The translations under genes were made by a program, and so were the position numbers. A stretch of DNA of 64,000 nt from Acidobacteriota bacterium (GTDB taxonomy: Bacteria > Acidobacteriota > Terriglobia > Acidiferrales > UBA7541). The DNA lies in assembly GCA_003225295.1 (NCBI GenBank), contig QHYZ01000048.1, positions 1 to 64,000 on the forward strand, written 5' to 3'. The notes under the pieces were generated by a model. That model worked only from the letters and a program-made list of their open reading frames with translations, did no database searches and was not told the DNA's origin. Of the stretch, positions 24,432 through 33,686 are shown piece by piece. How positions within the stretch are numbered: position 1 is the stretch's first letter; each line of letters opens with the position of its first letter.

Positions 24432-25670
24432 CTATTGCAGAATGACTTGTTGCTTCTCGCCGATACCCTCGAGGATCTCCGTCTTCACACCGTTCGAGAT
24501 GCCCAGCTTTACGCTGAGTTTTTTCTTGCCATTGTCGGCCTTGGCCTCGGGGATCTCGACGGAGGCTTTTCGCTCTTTGTCGTAAATCAGCGCCGCTTCA
24601 GGGATCATCAAAACATTTTTCTTTTCTTCGAGCATGATTTCAGCATTCGCGCTCATGTTGGCTTTCAGCTCGCCCCCGGGATTCGAAATCGAGACGCGCA
24701 CCTCAAAGGTGGTGACGTTATCCTTCTCCTTGCCGAGTGGGGAGATCTTGGTGACCTTGCCGGTGAATTTCTTATCTTTGAAAGACTCTACAACGATACG
24801 TGCCGGCTGACTGAGAAAGACTTTGCCGATGTCTGCTTCGTCGACTTTACCCTGCACGTAAACTTCGCTGACGTCGCCGAGCGTCATGATCAAGGTGGCC
24901 TGAGAGCCCAGCACCAGGATGGAACTGACCGCGTCGCCGACATTTACGTCGCGAGAGAGGACCAGGCCTTCAATCGGGCTGATGATCGTCGAGTTGCGCA
25001 GATCTTCTTGCGCGTTTTCCAGCGAAGCCCGGGCCTGAGCCACCTGCGCTTCGCACTTGGCAATCTCCGCGCGGGATACCGCGAGGTTGCGCTGCGCACT
25101 GACCTGCTTGTTCAGCGCGAGCTGATAGTTTTTTTCCGCGTCCTCCACGAGGCTCTTGGACATCACGCCGTCTTTGTACATCTGTTCGGCGCGTTCCATA
25201 CTGAGCTTCAGGAACGGCACGTCAGGGCCTTCCGCATCAACCTTGTTGCGCTCCAGAGTGGCTTTGGACGAATCCAGCGCCGCTTCGGCGGCTTGCAGGT
25301 TGGCACGCGAGGCGCGTTCGGCAGCTTCGAGCTGCACCTTGTCGAGCTCCGCGAGCAACTGGCCCTGCTTCACGCGTTCACCGTAATCCACGTAAAGCTT
25401 TTTCACGATGCCGCTGGCCTTGGATTTGATCTCCACTTTGGAAAGTGGCTGAATCTTGCCGGTCGCCACGACCACGCGCGCCAAGTCGCCGCGCTCCACG
25501 GAAGCAATCTTGGCTGGGTCAATGGTGCGGTTTGGGCTGAGCGCCGCCTTGACGCCATAACCACCGCCTCCCAGCACCACTATGGCGATCGCGCCCCACA
25601 TGATACGACGCTGCTTCTTACCGCTCTTGCCGTTTCTCCCGTTTCCTAAACCATTGCCATTACTGGACAT
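24432..25670 (-). CDS. HlyD/MacA-type efflux periplasmic adaptor
   Basis: A 412-residue adaptor with one N-terminal membrane segment (about 24-45: IMWGAIAIVVLGGGGYGVKAA), a split biotinyl-lipoyl domain (KIQPLSKVEIKSKASGIV), a long helical hairpin (about 100-215, rich in Ala, Glu, Lys) and a beta-barrel region ending in MIPEAAL. It would bridge the inner-membrane permeases to an outer-membrane channel. It is the first gene of the adaptor-permease-permease operon. Confidence 0.9.
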   Translation of the reverse strand: MSSNGNGLGNGRNGKSGKKQRRIMWGAIAIVVLGGGGYGVKAALSPNRTIDPAKIASVERGDLARVVVATGKIQPLSKVEIKSKASGIVKKLYVDYGERVKQGQLLAELDKVQLEAAERASRANLQAAEAALDSSKATLERNKVDAEGPDVPFLKLSMERAEQMYKDGVMSKSLVEDAEKNYQLALNKQVSAQRNLAVSRAEIAKCEAQVAQARASLENAQEDLRNSTIISPIEGLVLSRDVNVGDAVSSILVLGSQATLIMTLGDVSEVYVQGKVDEADIGKVFLSQPARIVVESFKDKKFTGKVTKISPLGKEKDNVTTFEVRVSISNPGGELKANMSANAEIMLEEKKNVLMIPEAALIYDKERKASVEIPEAKADNGKKKLSVKLGISNGVKTEILEGIGEKQQVILQ

Positions 25671-25810
25671 ACGCGACCCCCGCTGTCCTCGCCTCGGTGC
25701 TACAAGTAAGTACGCAACGGTGCGGGAAAAGTTCCCTTGTCCTGCTCGTTAGACGACGCGGAGAGACGTTTGGTCAGGTCGCAGCGCCAGCCACTGCTCT
25801 GTTCTCACGT

Positions 25811-28219
25811 CTACAGCGCCTGCTGGCGAAGGCGCAAGGCGTTGGCGATGACCGAGACGGAGCTGAAGCTCATCGCGGCGCTGGCTAGCATAGGGCTCAG
25901 CAGCCAGCCGAAGAGGGGGTAGAAAACGCCCGCCGCGACGGGAATTCCGATCACATTATAGAGAAATGCGAAGGCCAGGTTTTGTTTGATGTTACGGACC
26001 GTAGCACGGCTCAGATTGCGCGCCCGCAGGATGCCCCGCAAATCACCTTTGAGGATGGTGATGCCGGCGTTTTCGATGGCCACATCCGTGCCGGTGCCCA
26101 TCGCGATGCCCACATCGGCCGCAGCCAACGCCGGAGCATCATTGATGCCGTCTCCTGCCATCGCGACGATCCTGCCCTGTTTTTGCAGAAGCCGGACGAT
26201 TTCCGCCTTTCGCTCCGGGAGAATTTCCGCTTCAGTCTGATCAAGTGCGAGGGTTCGAGCAATGTGCAGGGCCACATCGCGGCGGTCGCCCGTGGCCATC
26301 ACGATGCGTATTCCGTCACGCCGCAAACTGTCTATGGCCTCCGGTGCCGAGTTCTTGATGCTATCGGAGAAAATAAGGGCGCCCACCCTCTCTCCGTCAA
26401 TGGCAACCAGCACGTACGACAAAGCATCGGCCGTGGCCGGCCGCAACTCGGGCCCATCGTTGGGACTAGCGATTCCTGACTGATGCAAGAAGTCAGTGGT
26501 GCCCACAAAGACCTGCTTGCCTTCGACCGTTCCGCGAACGCCTTTCCCAGCCACAGATCGGAAGTCGCTGGCGGGCAAGAGTGAAAGCTTTTTTTCCTCG
26601 GCAGCTTTCACGATCGCGCGCCCGATTGGATGCTCGCTCAGTTTCTCGATACTAGCGGCTAGCCGCAGTAGCTCCCTGTCGGAATACTCATCCGGCCGCT
26701 CGACCTCGACCGACGTCACTCTAGGCTTCCCTTCCGTCAGCGTGCCGGTCTTGTCGATGACCAGAGTGTCGACTTTGGCCAATGTTTCGAGAGCTTCGGC
26801 ATTTCGGATCAGGACTCCAGCGTGAGCGCCGCGGCCCACGGCGACCATGATGGACATGGGTGTTGCGAGACCCAGGGCACAGGGGCAAGCAATGATCAAT
26901 ACGGCTACTGCCGCAACCAAACCATGCGCAAAGCGAGGTTCGGGGCCGAAGAAGGACCAGCCCAAGAAGGAGAGGATGGCCGCCGCCACTACTGCCGGAA
27001 CGAAATAGACGGAAACCTCGTCCGCCAGGCGCTGCAGCGGCGCTCGGCTGCGCTGCGCCTCGCTGACCAGCTTCACAATCTGTGCCAGCATAGTGTCTGG
27101 GCCTACTCGTTCCGCTTCCATGACCAAGCTGCCGCTGGTGTTCAGCGTTCCACCTGTGACCTGGTCGCCCGCGGTCTTTTCGACCGGCATGGGTTCGCCC
27201 GTCACCATCGATTCATCGACGGCGCTTGCGCCTTCCCGTATCGTCCCGTCGACCGGTACGCGCTCACCTGGACGGACGCGGAGTCGGTCTCCGCGCTGCA
27301 CCTGCCCGAGCGCCACGTCTTTTTCCGATCCATCGGAGCCGAGCAAATGGGCCAGCTGCGGCGCGAGATTGAGCAGCGCGCGAATTGCGCCGCTTGTACG
27401 TTGCCTGGCGCGCAATTCCAGCACCTGGCCCAGGAGAACCAGAGTAGTGATCACCGCGGCCGCTTCGAAATAAACGGGCGCAGCGCCAGGCATACCGCGA
27501 AAAGAAGCCGGGAAGATCTGCGGGAAAAAAGTGGCCGCGACGCTGTCGACATACGCGGCGCCCGTGCCGAGTCCAATCAGCGTGAACATGTTCGGAGTGC
27601 GGTTCACTAGCGATGACCAGAAACGGTTGAAAAAGGGCCAGCCGCCCCAGAGCACCACCGGCGTAGCAAGAAGGAATTCGACAGCGTTTCGAATGTTGGG
27701 CAAGAGATGCACGTCGAACGACTCACCAATCATGGAAAACACCAGAACCGGAAGCGATAACCCCGCACTGACCCAAAAGCGCAGGAGCATGGCGTGGTAC
27801 TCGGGATCGGCTTCGACCTCCGCGAAAATATCCATCGGTTCGAGTGCCATCCCGCAAATCGAGCAGATGCCGGGACCAACCTGAACAACCTGCGGATGCA
27901 TGGGGCAGGTGTAGCGAACCTCTTTTTGGTCTGGCGCCGCGCGCGATGCCGCCGCGGCGGTGTCTTCGATCGCTCCCGGTCCTGCAGGTGCGGGACGATG
28001 TTCCATTCCCCCGGTGCGGGAAGTCGCCAGAAATTTCCCCGGGTCTTGGGAAAACCGTTCGGCACAGCTCTTCGAACAAAAGTAGTATGTCTTTCCCGCA
28101 CGTTCAATTTTGCCGGCCGCTTTTTCCGGAACAACCATCATTCCGCAAACGGGGTCCTCGTGCTTGGCTGGTAGCTGCAAAATTGGAAGCGGCATTCCGC
28201 CGGCATCCTGCGAATTCAT
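25811..28219 (-). CDS. copA: Copper-transporting P1B-type ATPase with YHS and heavy-metal-binding domains
   Basis: An 802-residue P-type ATPase. Residues 20-65 are a YHS metal-binding domain (DPVCGM), and 103-128 are a heavy-metal-binding domain (YTCPMHPQV, then CSICGM). The core has TGEP (340-343), the CPC ion path (445-447, ACPCALG), the phosphorylated Asp489 in DKTGTLTEG, and a [20 protein letters not shown] hinge. It exports Cu(I), or possibly silver, across the inner membrane. No classical N-terminal CxxC HMA domain is present, the YHS and HMBD replacing it. It lies 28 bp downstream of the csoR gene on the same strand. Confidence 0.93.
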   Translation of the reverse strand: MNSQDAGGMPLPILQLPAKHEDPVCGMMVVPEKAAGKIERAGKTYYFCSKSCAERFSQDPGKFLATSRTGGMEHRPAPAGPGAIEDTAAAASRAAPDQKEVRYTCPMHPQVVQVGPGICSICGMALEPMDIFAEVEADPEYHAMLLRFWVSAGLSLPVLVFSMIGESFDVHLLPNIRNAVEFLLATPVVLWGGWPFFNRFWSSLVNRTPNMFTLIGLGTGAAYVDSVAATFFPQIFPASFRGMPGAAPVYFEAAAVITTLVLLGQVLELRARQRTSGAIRALLNLAPQLAHLLGSDGSEKDVALGQVQRGDRLRVRPGERVPVDGTIREGASAVDESMVTGEPMPVEKTAGDQVTGGTLNTSGSLVMEAERVGPDTMLAQIVKLVSEAQRSRAPLQRLADEVSVYFVPAVVAAAILSFLGWSFFGPEPRFAHGLVAAVAVLIIACPCALGLATPMSIMVAVGRGAHAGVLIRNAEALETLAKVDTLVIDKTGTLTEGKPRVTSVEVERPDEYSDRELLRLAASIEKLSEHPIGRAIVKAAEEKKLSLLPASDFRSVAGKGVRGTVEGKQVFVGTTDFLHQSGIASPNDGPELRPATADALSYVLVAIDGERVGALIFSDSIKNSAPEAIDSLRRDGIRIVMATGDRRDVALHIARTLALDQTEAEILPERKAEIVRLLQKQGRIVAMAGDGINDAPALAAADVGIAMGTGTDVAIENAGITILKGDLRGILRARNLSRATVRNIKQNLAFAFLYNVIGIPVAAGVFYPLFGWLLSPMLASAAMSFSSVSVIANALRLRQQAL

Positions 28220-28247
28220 CGGGTGATCTCCTCTGGCCTCGGCAGCG

Positions 28248-28631
28248 CTATCGCAGATGCGCGTAGATTAGTTCTAACAGCTCGTTGTACATGGCTGCGG
28301 ATTCTTCTTTCTTGCGGCTCTTCAGCGCTTTGGCCGCACAGTGATGCAGATGGTTCTTCATTAAATTGCGAGCGACGCCTCGCAGCGCCTCTTGAACAGA
28401 AGCAACCTGGGTAATGATGTCGGCGCAATAGCGGTCCTGCTCGACCATTTTTTGCAGGCCGCGCACCTGGCCCTCGATGCGGCGGAGGCGGTTTTGATTG
28501 GCCTCCTTCAGACCGGGATCGACTCCGATGGCTTTGCGCCCTCCGGCGTCCGATGCGCAAGCACAGTTTGCCATGCTCGGGCGATCGAGCTCTCTTGGGC
28601 CGCGGATCGATTTCGCCGTCCTTGACGGCAT
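28248..28631 (-). CDS. csoR: CsoR-family copper-sensing repressor
   Basis: A 127-residue DUF156 protein. The copper ligands Cys69, His94 and Cys98 keep exactly the 25- and 29-residue spacing of CsoR Cys36/His61/Cys65. [22 protein letters not shown] and [17 protein letters not shown] are diagnostic. A 44-residue N-terminal extension contains an extra CAC. The ATG at 28631 follows GGAGGG, a good ribosome site. It should release the promoter on binding Cu(I) and derepress copA, which follows directly. Confidence 0.92.
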   Translation of the reverse strand: MPSRTAKSIRGPRELDRPSMANCACASDAGGRKAIGVDPGLKEANQNRLRRIEGQVRGLQKMVEQDRYCADIITQVASVQEALRGVARNLMKNHLHHCAAKALKSRKKEESAAMYNELLELIYAHLR

Positions 28632-28632
28632 A

Positions 28633-28673
28633 ATACCCTCCGCCCCTATATATACCCCTCCCCTCTATCCCGT
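28633..28673 (-). promoter_or_regulatory. csoR-copA promoter region with repeated ATACCC half-sites
   Basis: On the plus strand ATACCC occurs twice, in ATACCCTCCGCCCC and in ATACCCCTCCCC, around TATAT. CsoR operators are GC-rich with ATACCC-like edges, so these are candidate repressor sites, though here they are in direct rather than inverted orientation. Confidence 0.35.
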
Positions 28674-28717
28674 GTCAAGCAGCCACGGACCTGCCAGCCG
28701 TTTCGCTTGCGCGGGGT

Positions 28718-28733
28718 TGCTATAATGCATTTA
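28718..28733 (+). promoter_or_regulatory. Extended -10 promoter, predicted leaderless start
   Basis: TGC followed by TATAAT (28718-28726) is an extended -10. Its last base is seven before the A of the ATG at 28733, so transcription should start on the initiation codon. Confidence 0.55.
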
Positions 28734-28954
28734 TGACCCTCCTGGAGATTACTTACGAATTGCAGTCTCCGCTGACGGAAGAGCAATTGCGCCAACTCGG
28801 CCAATTCGCAAACACCTATGGCCTGCGCAGTTTCCACGTCAATGAATCGAAGAACCAGTTGTCGTTCGAATACGACGCTTCACGCCTGCGTGAGACGCAG
28901 GTCGCGCATGTGCTGGCCCAGGCGCGCATCGCCATTACACGCCAAGTGCGTTGA
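28733..28954 (+). CDS. Small uncharacterised 73-residue protein
   Basis: A 73-residue protein starting MTLLEITYELQSPLTEEQL. The alternating strand/helix pattern (strand 3-9, helix 16-30, strands 32-38 and 42-49, helix 57-67, strand at the end) suggests a ferredoxin-like or HMA-type fold, but there is no CxxC, so metal binding is not supported. A strong extended -10 box directly before the ATG supports it as a real gene. It is divergent from csoR-copA. No function assigned. Confidence 0.6.
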   Translation: MTLLEITYELQSPLTEEQLRQLGQFANTYGLRSFHVNESKNQLSFEYDASRLRETQVAHVLAQARIAITRQVR

Positions 28955-29387
28955 GCCGATGCTGGGCGGCCTAGTTCGACTCGTGCCAGAGGGCCACGGC
29001 GAGCTCGAGGCCGGGCCGGTTTTAGGATGAACCAAAACGCAGCGGAATTCCGCGTCCCTCCTCGGGAAACAAGGAGCGTTTCCACGGTGGGCGTCGGCTG
29101 GCCACTAGAGAACGGGAACCGTCTCGTGCACGGCTCCCGCCCAGAATAAGCGTCCGAGAGTCAAATAAAGTGCTTATTATGTTATGGTTAGCTTTCACGA
29201 TCCATATTCACTCGCGCGATATTTGTATTTCTGGCTCCCTGCGCAACGATCGGTAGTCCCGAATCGGGAACGATCTCTCTGCCTGGCGTTCCGGCGCACC
29301 CTAGCCGACTGGTTCCAGGACTTTGGTAACAAGATTTTGAACGCCCGGGCTATCGGTTTTCCCTCACAATTTCCCCAAAATATATCC

Positions 29388-29681
29388 ATGCGCCAGCGCT
29401 ATAGACTATACCTCCTCGGAATCATCCTTCTGGGCTGCTCGTTCACACTCCTGGCGGACACACCCGCACTGCTTCGTAGTGTTCCCGCAGGCGGGTGCTA
29501 CTGCCATTGTGCTGAATCGCGCCTGCGAGGCGGCTGCGTGAAAATGTGCGATTCGAAGCGCTACGTCTCGCGCTGGTGGGCAACAACATGCGCGAAACCT
29601 CACATGCAGACGCCAACCGATAATTCGCACGCCGGCCCGAGATTCCCGCATCCCGGCCGCGCCGAGCATGCCCGTCTCTAG
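29388..29681 (+). CDS. Small secreted Cys-rich protein
   Basis: A 97-residue protein beginning MRQRYRLYLLGIILLGCSF. The signal peptide ends at LLAD or, with Cys17, may be a lipobox-like LLGC. The mature part has GGCYCHCAESRLRGGC and KMCDSKRYVSRWWATTCAKPH, six cysteines in a short span, which suggests disulfides or metal binding. The tail is His/Pro-rich and polar. The frame runs 68 residues upstream, but the signal peptide fixes the start at 29388. It looks like a lineage-specific family I cannot name. The gene converges on the GT28 gene with a 13-bp gap. Confidence 0.6.
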   Translation: MRQRYRLYLLGIILLGCSFTLLADTPALLRSVPAGGCYCHCAESRLRGGCVKMCDSKRYVSRWWATTCAKPHMQTPTDNSHAGPRFPHPGRAEHARL

Positions 29682-29694
29682 CTCGACTTTCTTT

Positions 29695-30888
29695 CTATGA
29701 CGACTCCCGGACTCTTGCAACGGGAACGAATTCCTTGGGTTTCGCGCTTTGCGGCAATTCACCGAGGAGTTTTGCAAGGATCTCCGGAATCTCGAAAACG
29801 GCGTGGTTCTCTTCTGCGGCTACGTTCCTTCGAAACGCGGCGAGCGCCGCAGGATCGAGCATCCGCCTCACTCCTTCCGCCACATCTTCAAAGCTCTTCA
29901 ATACGATGCCTACGCCCTTCTCCTTCACCCACTTCGCGTTGTAGCGCTCCTGCGGGAGCGTCCAGGCGTTGCATTCGATCAGCACGGGGAGCTTTCGGAC
30001 CATGGCTTCTGCAACACTGCCAGGGCCGGGCTTGCCGATCAGAAAATCAGCTGCACGCATCAGCCGATGCACTTCTTTCGTGAAGCCCACGACGTGAACT
30101 GGCATCTGCCACTGGTGGGCACGCAGCCTGGCTGCCAATTCTTCGTTTCGACCACAGATCAAAATGAGTTGCAGCGGCAAGCCCGCGGCGTTCAACCGCT
30201 CGGTGATGCTGTACATCACTTTCGAACCGTGCCCTCCGAACAGAACAATGGCCGTTGGCAAGTCCGGGCGCAAAGCCATTCCTCGCCGCAGTTCCGCTGG
30301 ATCGGAACTATCTTCTAAATAAAAATCCGGGCGCAAGATCATTCCCGAGGTCAGGAAAATGTGAGCGTCATCGTGGTCCATGGCGCGCGCTTGTGCGGCG
30401 GCCTTTTCCGTTCCGGCAATGACGTATTGATCTCGAATCGGTTCAATCCAGAACCGCGGCGGAAAATCAGCCAGGTCCGTGATGATGGTGACAAACGGGC
30501 GGCCGGGATAAACCTTGGTCCAGCTTTCGCAAATTTGCCTGTTGAAATGGGGAATTACGGAGATGAGCAGGTCCGCAGGCTTTTCACGCCAAAATCTTTC
30601 GAGCAGATTCACTAACGGCCCATGAAATATGCGGATGGTGGCCTGCAGCAAGCGGAGGAGATAGGTACTGCCCAGCGTCCAACCGCTTTGGAGCAGGATG
30701 TTGTATTGCTGCTGGATGCGGATGCCGGTGAGCTTGCGCAGTACGTCCAGCCGGTCTGTAAGGTCCTGAAACTGGATCAGTTCGATCTGCCAGTCGCGCT
30801 GTTGCTGGGAAATCACCGTCTGTAAGGCCACGGCAGCGTTGCGATGTCCCCCACCGCCATCATGGAAGACGACATGAACTTTTTTCAT
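29695..30888 (-). CDS. GT28-family glycosyltransferase (MGDG synthase/UgtP-like)
   Basis: A 397-residue GT-B enzyme. The N-terminal domain starts KKVHVVFHDGGGGHRNAA, the acceptor-side motif of the MGDG-synthase/UgtP group. The C-terminal nucleotide-sugar site includes FGGHGSKVM and LIGKPGPGSVAEAM, then LIECNAWTLPQERYN. Family members glycosylate diacylglycerol or related lipids at the membrane face. The start at 30888 omits 36 upstream residues that are not family-like. It is divergent from the PHP gene. The lipid acceptor is not proven. Confidence 0.85.
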   Translation of the reverse strand: MKKVHVVFHDGGGGHRNAAVALQTVISQQQRDWQIELIQFQDLTDRLDVLRKLTGIRIQQQYNILLQSGWTLGSTYLLRLLQATIRIFHGPLVNLLERFWREKPADLLISVIPHFNRQICESWTKVYPGRPFVTIITDLADFPPRFWIEPIRDQYVIAGTEKAAAQARAMDHDDAHIFLTSGMILRPDFYLEDSSDPAELRRGMALRPDLPTAIVLFGGHGSKVMYSITERLNAAGLPLQLILICGRNEELAARLRAHQWQMPVHVVGFTKEVHRLMRAADFLIGKPGPGSVAEAMVRKLPVLIECNAWTLPQERYNAKWVKEKGVGIVLKSFEDVAEGVRRMLDPAALAAFRRNVAAEENHAVFEIPEILAKLLGELPQSAKPKEFVPVARVRESS

Positions 30889-31052
30889 TGCGCCGATTGT
30901 GCCACACGCCGCTGCCAACCCACTAGAGCACACTGCATGCCATGTGGATAAGTCAATAACCTGTTCGTGTTCAATGAGTTTCATGGGCACATTCACGCAG
31001 ATTTGGCCACCTCTTTACAGGCTGTTCATATCGACAACAGACAATTTGCACC

Positions 31053-31937
31053 ATGCGCTGTGACCTTCACGTTCATTCGATCGCCTCTGGAATGTTCACC
31101 GTCCCCGGGCTGAATCGGATTTGCCGGGAGTCCTACAACGACCCCAGTGAAGTCTATGACCGGCTGAAGCAGATGAGCATGTCCGTCGTCACCATAACCG
31201 ATCATGACTCCATCGACGCCGCAGAGATCCTGCGCTGCCACCCGGACTTCTTCCTCAGCGAGGAGGTCACCGTTCAGATGCCCAGCGGCACCGAGATGCA
31301 CATGGGTGTTTATGGGATCACGGAAAGCGAGCACCTTGAGATTCAGCGCCGCAGAAACGATTTCATTGCGCTGCTGATGTACCTCACCGAGCGCAAGCTT
31401 TTTTTCAGTGCCAATCACGTTTTCTCTGGACTAACGGGCCGCCGCGAAGCGAAAGATTTCCAGTGGCTGGAATCCTATGTCCCGGCCTTTGAAACGCGCA
31501 ACGGGCAGATGTGGGCGGGGGCCAATGAGAGTGCCGCACGGCTGGCGGCGCGGCTGGGAAAAATCGCCATTGCTGGCAGCGACTCACACGCGATCGCCGG
31601 CCTCGGACATACTTATACGGAAGTGCCCGGGGCGCGAACGGTGGATGAATTTTTCGCCGAGCTGCGCACCGGTTGCGGACGAATCCACGGCACGCACGGG
31701 AGCTGTCGGAAACTCACCGCGGACGTTTTCAGCATCGTCCGATCACTTTTCTGGGACAAACCGTGGACGCTGGCGCTGTCGCCGTTTGCGTTGCTGGTCC
31801 CCGCTTTCACCGCCGGACACTGGATGAACGAAATTCGTTTTTGCCGGAAATGGACCGCGGCTATCGAGCGCGGTGAGCAGCGCAAGCGGATGCTGTGGGA
31901 CTTGGATTCGAACTTCGGGGCCAACTGGGCAAATTGA
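31053..31937 (+). CDS. PHP-domain metal-dependent phosphoesterase
   Basis: A 294-residue PHP protein with DLHVHS at residues 4-9, ITDHDSID near 49-56, HVFSG near 127 and GSDSHA near 175-180, the usual metal ligands. Family members hydrolyse phosphoesters, including nucleotide and sugar phosphates. The C-terminal 80 residues carry a hydrophobic stretch (TLALSPFALLVPAFTAGHW) and basic residues, so it may sit at the membrane. It leads a plus-strand run with PAP2, UbiA and CutC genes. Substrate unknown. Confidence 0.85.
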   Translation: MRCDLHVHSIASGMFTVPGLNRICRESYNDPSEVYDRLKQMSMSVVTITDHDSIDAAEILRCHPDFFLSEEVTVQMPSGTEMHMGVYGITESEHLEIQRRRNDFIALLMYLTERKLFFSANHVFSGLTGRREAKDFQWLESYVPAFETRNGQMWAGANESAARLAARLGKIAIAGSDSHAIAGLGHTYTEVPGARTVDEFFAELRTGCGRIHGTHGSCRKLTADVFSIVRSLFWDKPWTLALSPFALLVPAFTAGHWMNEIRFCRKWTAAIERGEQRKRMLWDLDSNFGANWAN

Positions 31938-32075
31938 GGTGCACGGTGGGCAAGTCCTCCGATTCGTCGCTATGAGCAGGAGAAGGAAATTGCATGCGGG
32001 AAATCTTTCTGGCCTATTTGTCCATCTTTGCGGTTGAAAACGCAGGTTTCCGGCCGTCTCCGGTGAGGTGAAGCG

Positions 32076-32627
32076 ATGGCAGTCGCACGCAACCTCTGGG
32101 GATATATCGATCGGCGCGATCACCGACTAATGCGCCGGCTGAATCGTTGGCGCGCTCCGCGCTGGATTCGCATCTGGATGCTCGCCGCCACGCGCATGGG
32201 CGATGGCTGGATCTGGTACGGTCTGGGACTGATGTTGCTCGCCTATGGAGGCCCGCGGCGTTTTTCGGCTGTCGGGGCCGCCGGGGCTGCTGCAGTTCTC
32301 GGTATTTTTGTATTCAAAGCGCTGAAGAGACTGAGTCAGCGGCCGAGACCTTGCCAGATCGAGCCTCATTGCTGGTCGAAGGTGCTGCCTCCGGATCAGT
32401 TTTCGTTTCCATCGGGTCACACGATGACGGCGTCTTCCATCGCGCTTGTCGTCAGTTACTTTTATCCTTCGTTCGAAGGCGTGCTTTTTTTCTTGGCACT
32501 AAGCATTGCGGTATCCCGCATCGTGCTGGGCATGCACTTTCTGAGTGATGTCCTGGCGGGTGTGGTCATGGGCGTTGCCCTAGGCTGTGCTTCGATCACG
32601 GCGTTCGCGTCGTTCGGCCTCATCTAG
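32076..32627 (+). CDS. PAP2-family membrane phosphatase
   Basis: A 183-residue integral membrane phosphatase. The three PAP2 motifs are present: KALKRLSQRPRP (KxxxxxxRP), PSGHTM and SRIVLGMHFLSDV (SRxxxxxHxxxD). It would dephosphorylate lipid phosphates such as phosphatidic acid, or undecaprenyl pyrophosphate, at the outer face of the inner membrane. Four to five hydrophobic segments. GGTGAGG before the ATG is a fair ribosome site. Its position before a UbiA prenyltransferase suggests isoprenoid or lipid phosphate turnover. Confidence 0.9.
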   Translation: MAVARNLWGYIDRRDHRLMRRLNRWRAPRWIRIWMLAATRMGDGWIWYGLGLMLLAYGGPRRFSAVGAAGAAAVLGIFVFKALKRLSQRPRPCQIEPHCWSKVLPPDQFSFPSGHTMTASSIALVVSYFYPSFEGVLFFLALSIAVSRIVLGMHFLSDVLAGVVMGVALGCASITAFASFGLI

Positions 32628-32750
32628 CGTCCGCGTGTTTCCTCTTCATGATCGGGTTCTGCGAAGGATTTGAAACGCGCCAAACGATTCATCACCAAGG
32701 GTTGGTTTGCAGACCCTCACCCGGTCCGAATCGCGATATATTGAGCCAAC

Positions 32751-33686
32751 ATGGCCGAAGCCGCCCAAGCCTCTCCAAGTGTTGTCAGTCGTCAACATTC
32801 CCATTCCTATCCGGTCTTTTTGCTCCAGGTTTCACGGCCCGGACTGTGGAGCACGACGACACTGTTTTACCTCATGCCCCTCGGGCACGCAGCTATCTTC
32901 CATTCCGGCAAACTATGGCTGGGGTTGTTTTACGTGCTCTTCCCGCTGGGGTTTCTGCTCTACGGCGTTAACGACATCGTGGACGCCGGGGCCGATTCGC
33001 TGAACCCGCGCAAAGGCACTTTCATGTTTGGTTCACGTGGGGCGCGTGAACAGCTCGCAGCTTTGAAATGGCAGATCGCGGTGGTGCACATCCCCTTCGT
33101 GGTGGTGTTCTATTTCCTCGTCGGGCCGGGCATTCTGTGGTGGTACGGCCTGCTTCTCCTGGCCGTCGGCCTCTACAATGCGCCCGGCACGGGATGGAAA
33201 GGGCGCCCCCCGTTTGACGTCCTGATTCAGGCAAGTTACCTTCTCGTTTTCGTGTTGAGCAGTTGGCTGAACAACGCCGCGCAACTCCCCTGGCAGACTT
33301 TCTTATTTGGCGCGTTGTTTGCCATGCACTCGCATATCTTCGGCGAGGTGATGGACATCGAGCCTGACCAACTGAGCGGACGGCGAACCACGGCAACCTT
33401 GATCGGGAGAGTCCTTGCCAAATTCTTGATTGCAGCATTTTTGTGTATTGAAACCACCCTGGTGCGAATTTATTTTCGAGACTGGATCATCACGGGCTTC
33501 CTGGCCTTCGGTGCGCTCTGGTTCTTGATCGACGCGACTTTACTATGGAAAAACCGGGCTTACACCCCAAGACAAATGCGTCTCTTCTTGTGGGGTTGGA
33601 ACGTCGCCGCTCTGCTGGGGATGTTCTGGAATTGGACCCACAGCACGCTTACGCATGTCGTCCCCACCGCTGGACTTCGGACATGA
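32751..33686 (+). CDS. UbiA-family prenyltransferase
   Basis: A 311-residue polytopic protein with the two aspartate-rich motifs of UbiA enzymes: GVNDIVDAGAD and EVMDIEPDQLSGRRTTATLIG. About eight hydrophobic segments follow the pattern. It transfers a prenyl group to an aromatic or polar acceptor. Ubiquinone, menaquinone, heme O or carotenoid-type acceptors cannot be told apart from the sequence. The stop overlaps the cutC start by four bases. TATATT at 32737-32742 lies eight bases before the ATG, giving a very short predicted leader. Confidence 0.87.
   Translation: MAEAAQASPSVVSRQHSHSYPVFLLQVSRPGLWSTTTLFYLMPLGHAAIFHSGKLWLGLFYVLFPLGFLLYGVNDIVDAGADSLNPRKGTFMFGSRGAREQLAALKWQIAVVHIPFVVVFYFLVGPGILWWYGLLLLAVGLYNAPGTGWKGRPPFDVLIQASYLLVFVLSSWLNNAAQLPWQTFLFGALFAMHSHIFGEVMDIEPDQLSGRRTTATLIGRVLAKFLIAAFLCIETTLVRIYFRDWIITGFLAFGALWFLIDATLLWKNRAYTPRQMRLFLWGWNVAALLGMFWNWTHSTLTHVVPTAGLRT

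Noticed and set aside
24435-25649. 404-residue plus-strand open frame
   Set aside because: Antisense to the efflux adaptor gene with no recognisable domain.
29001-29183. GCGGAATTCCGC palindrome and GC-rich stretch
   Set aside because: A short 12-bp palindrome alone is expected by chance in GC-rich DNA; no promoter or gene context supports a function.
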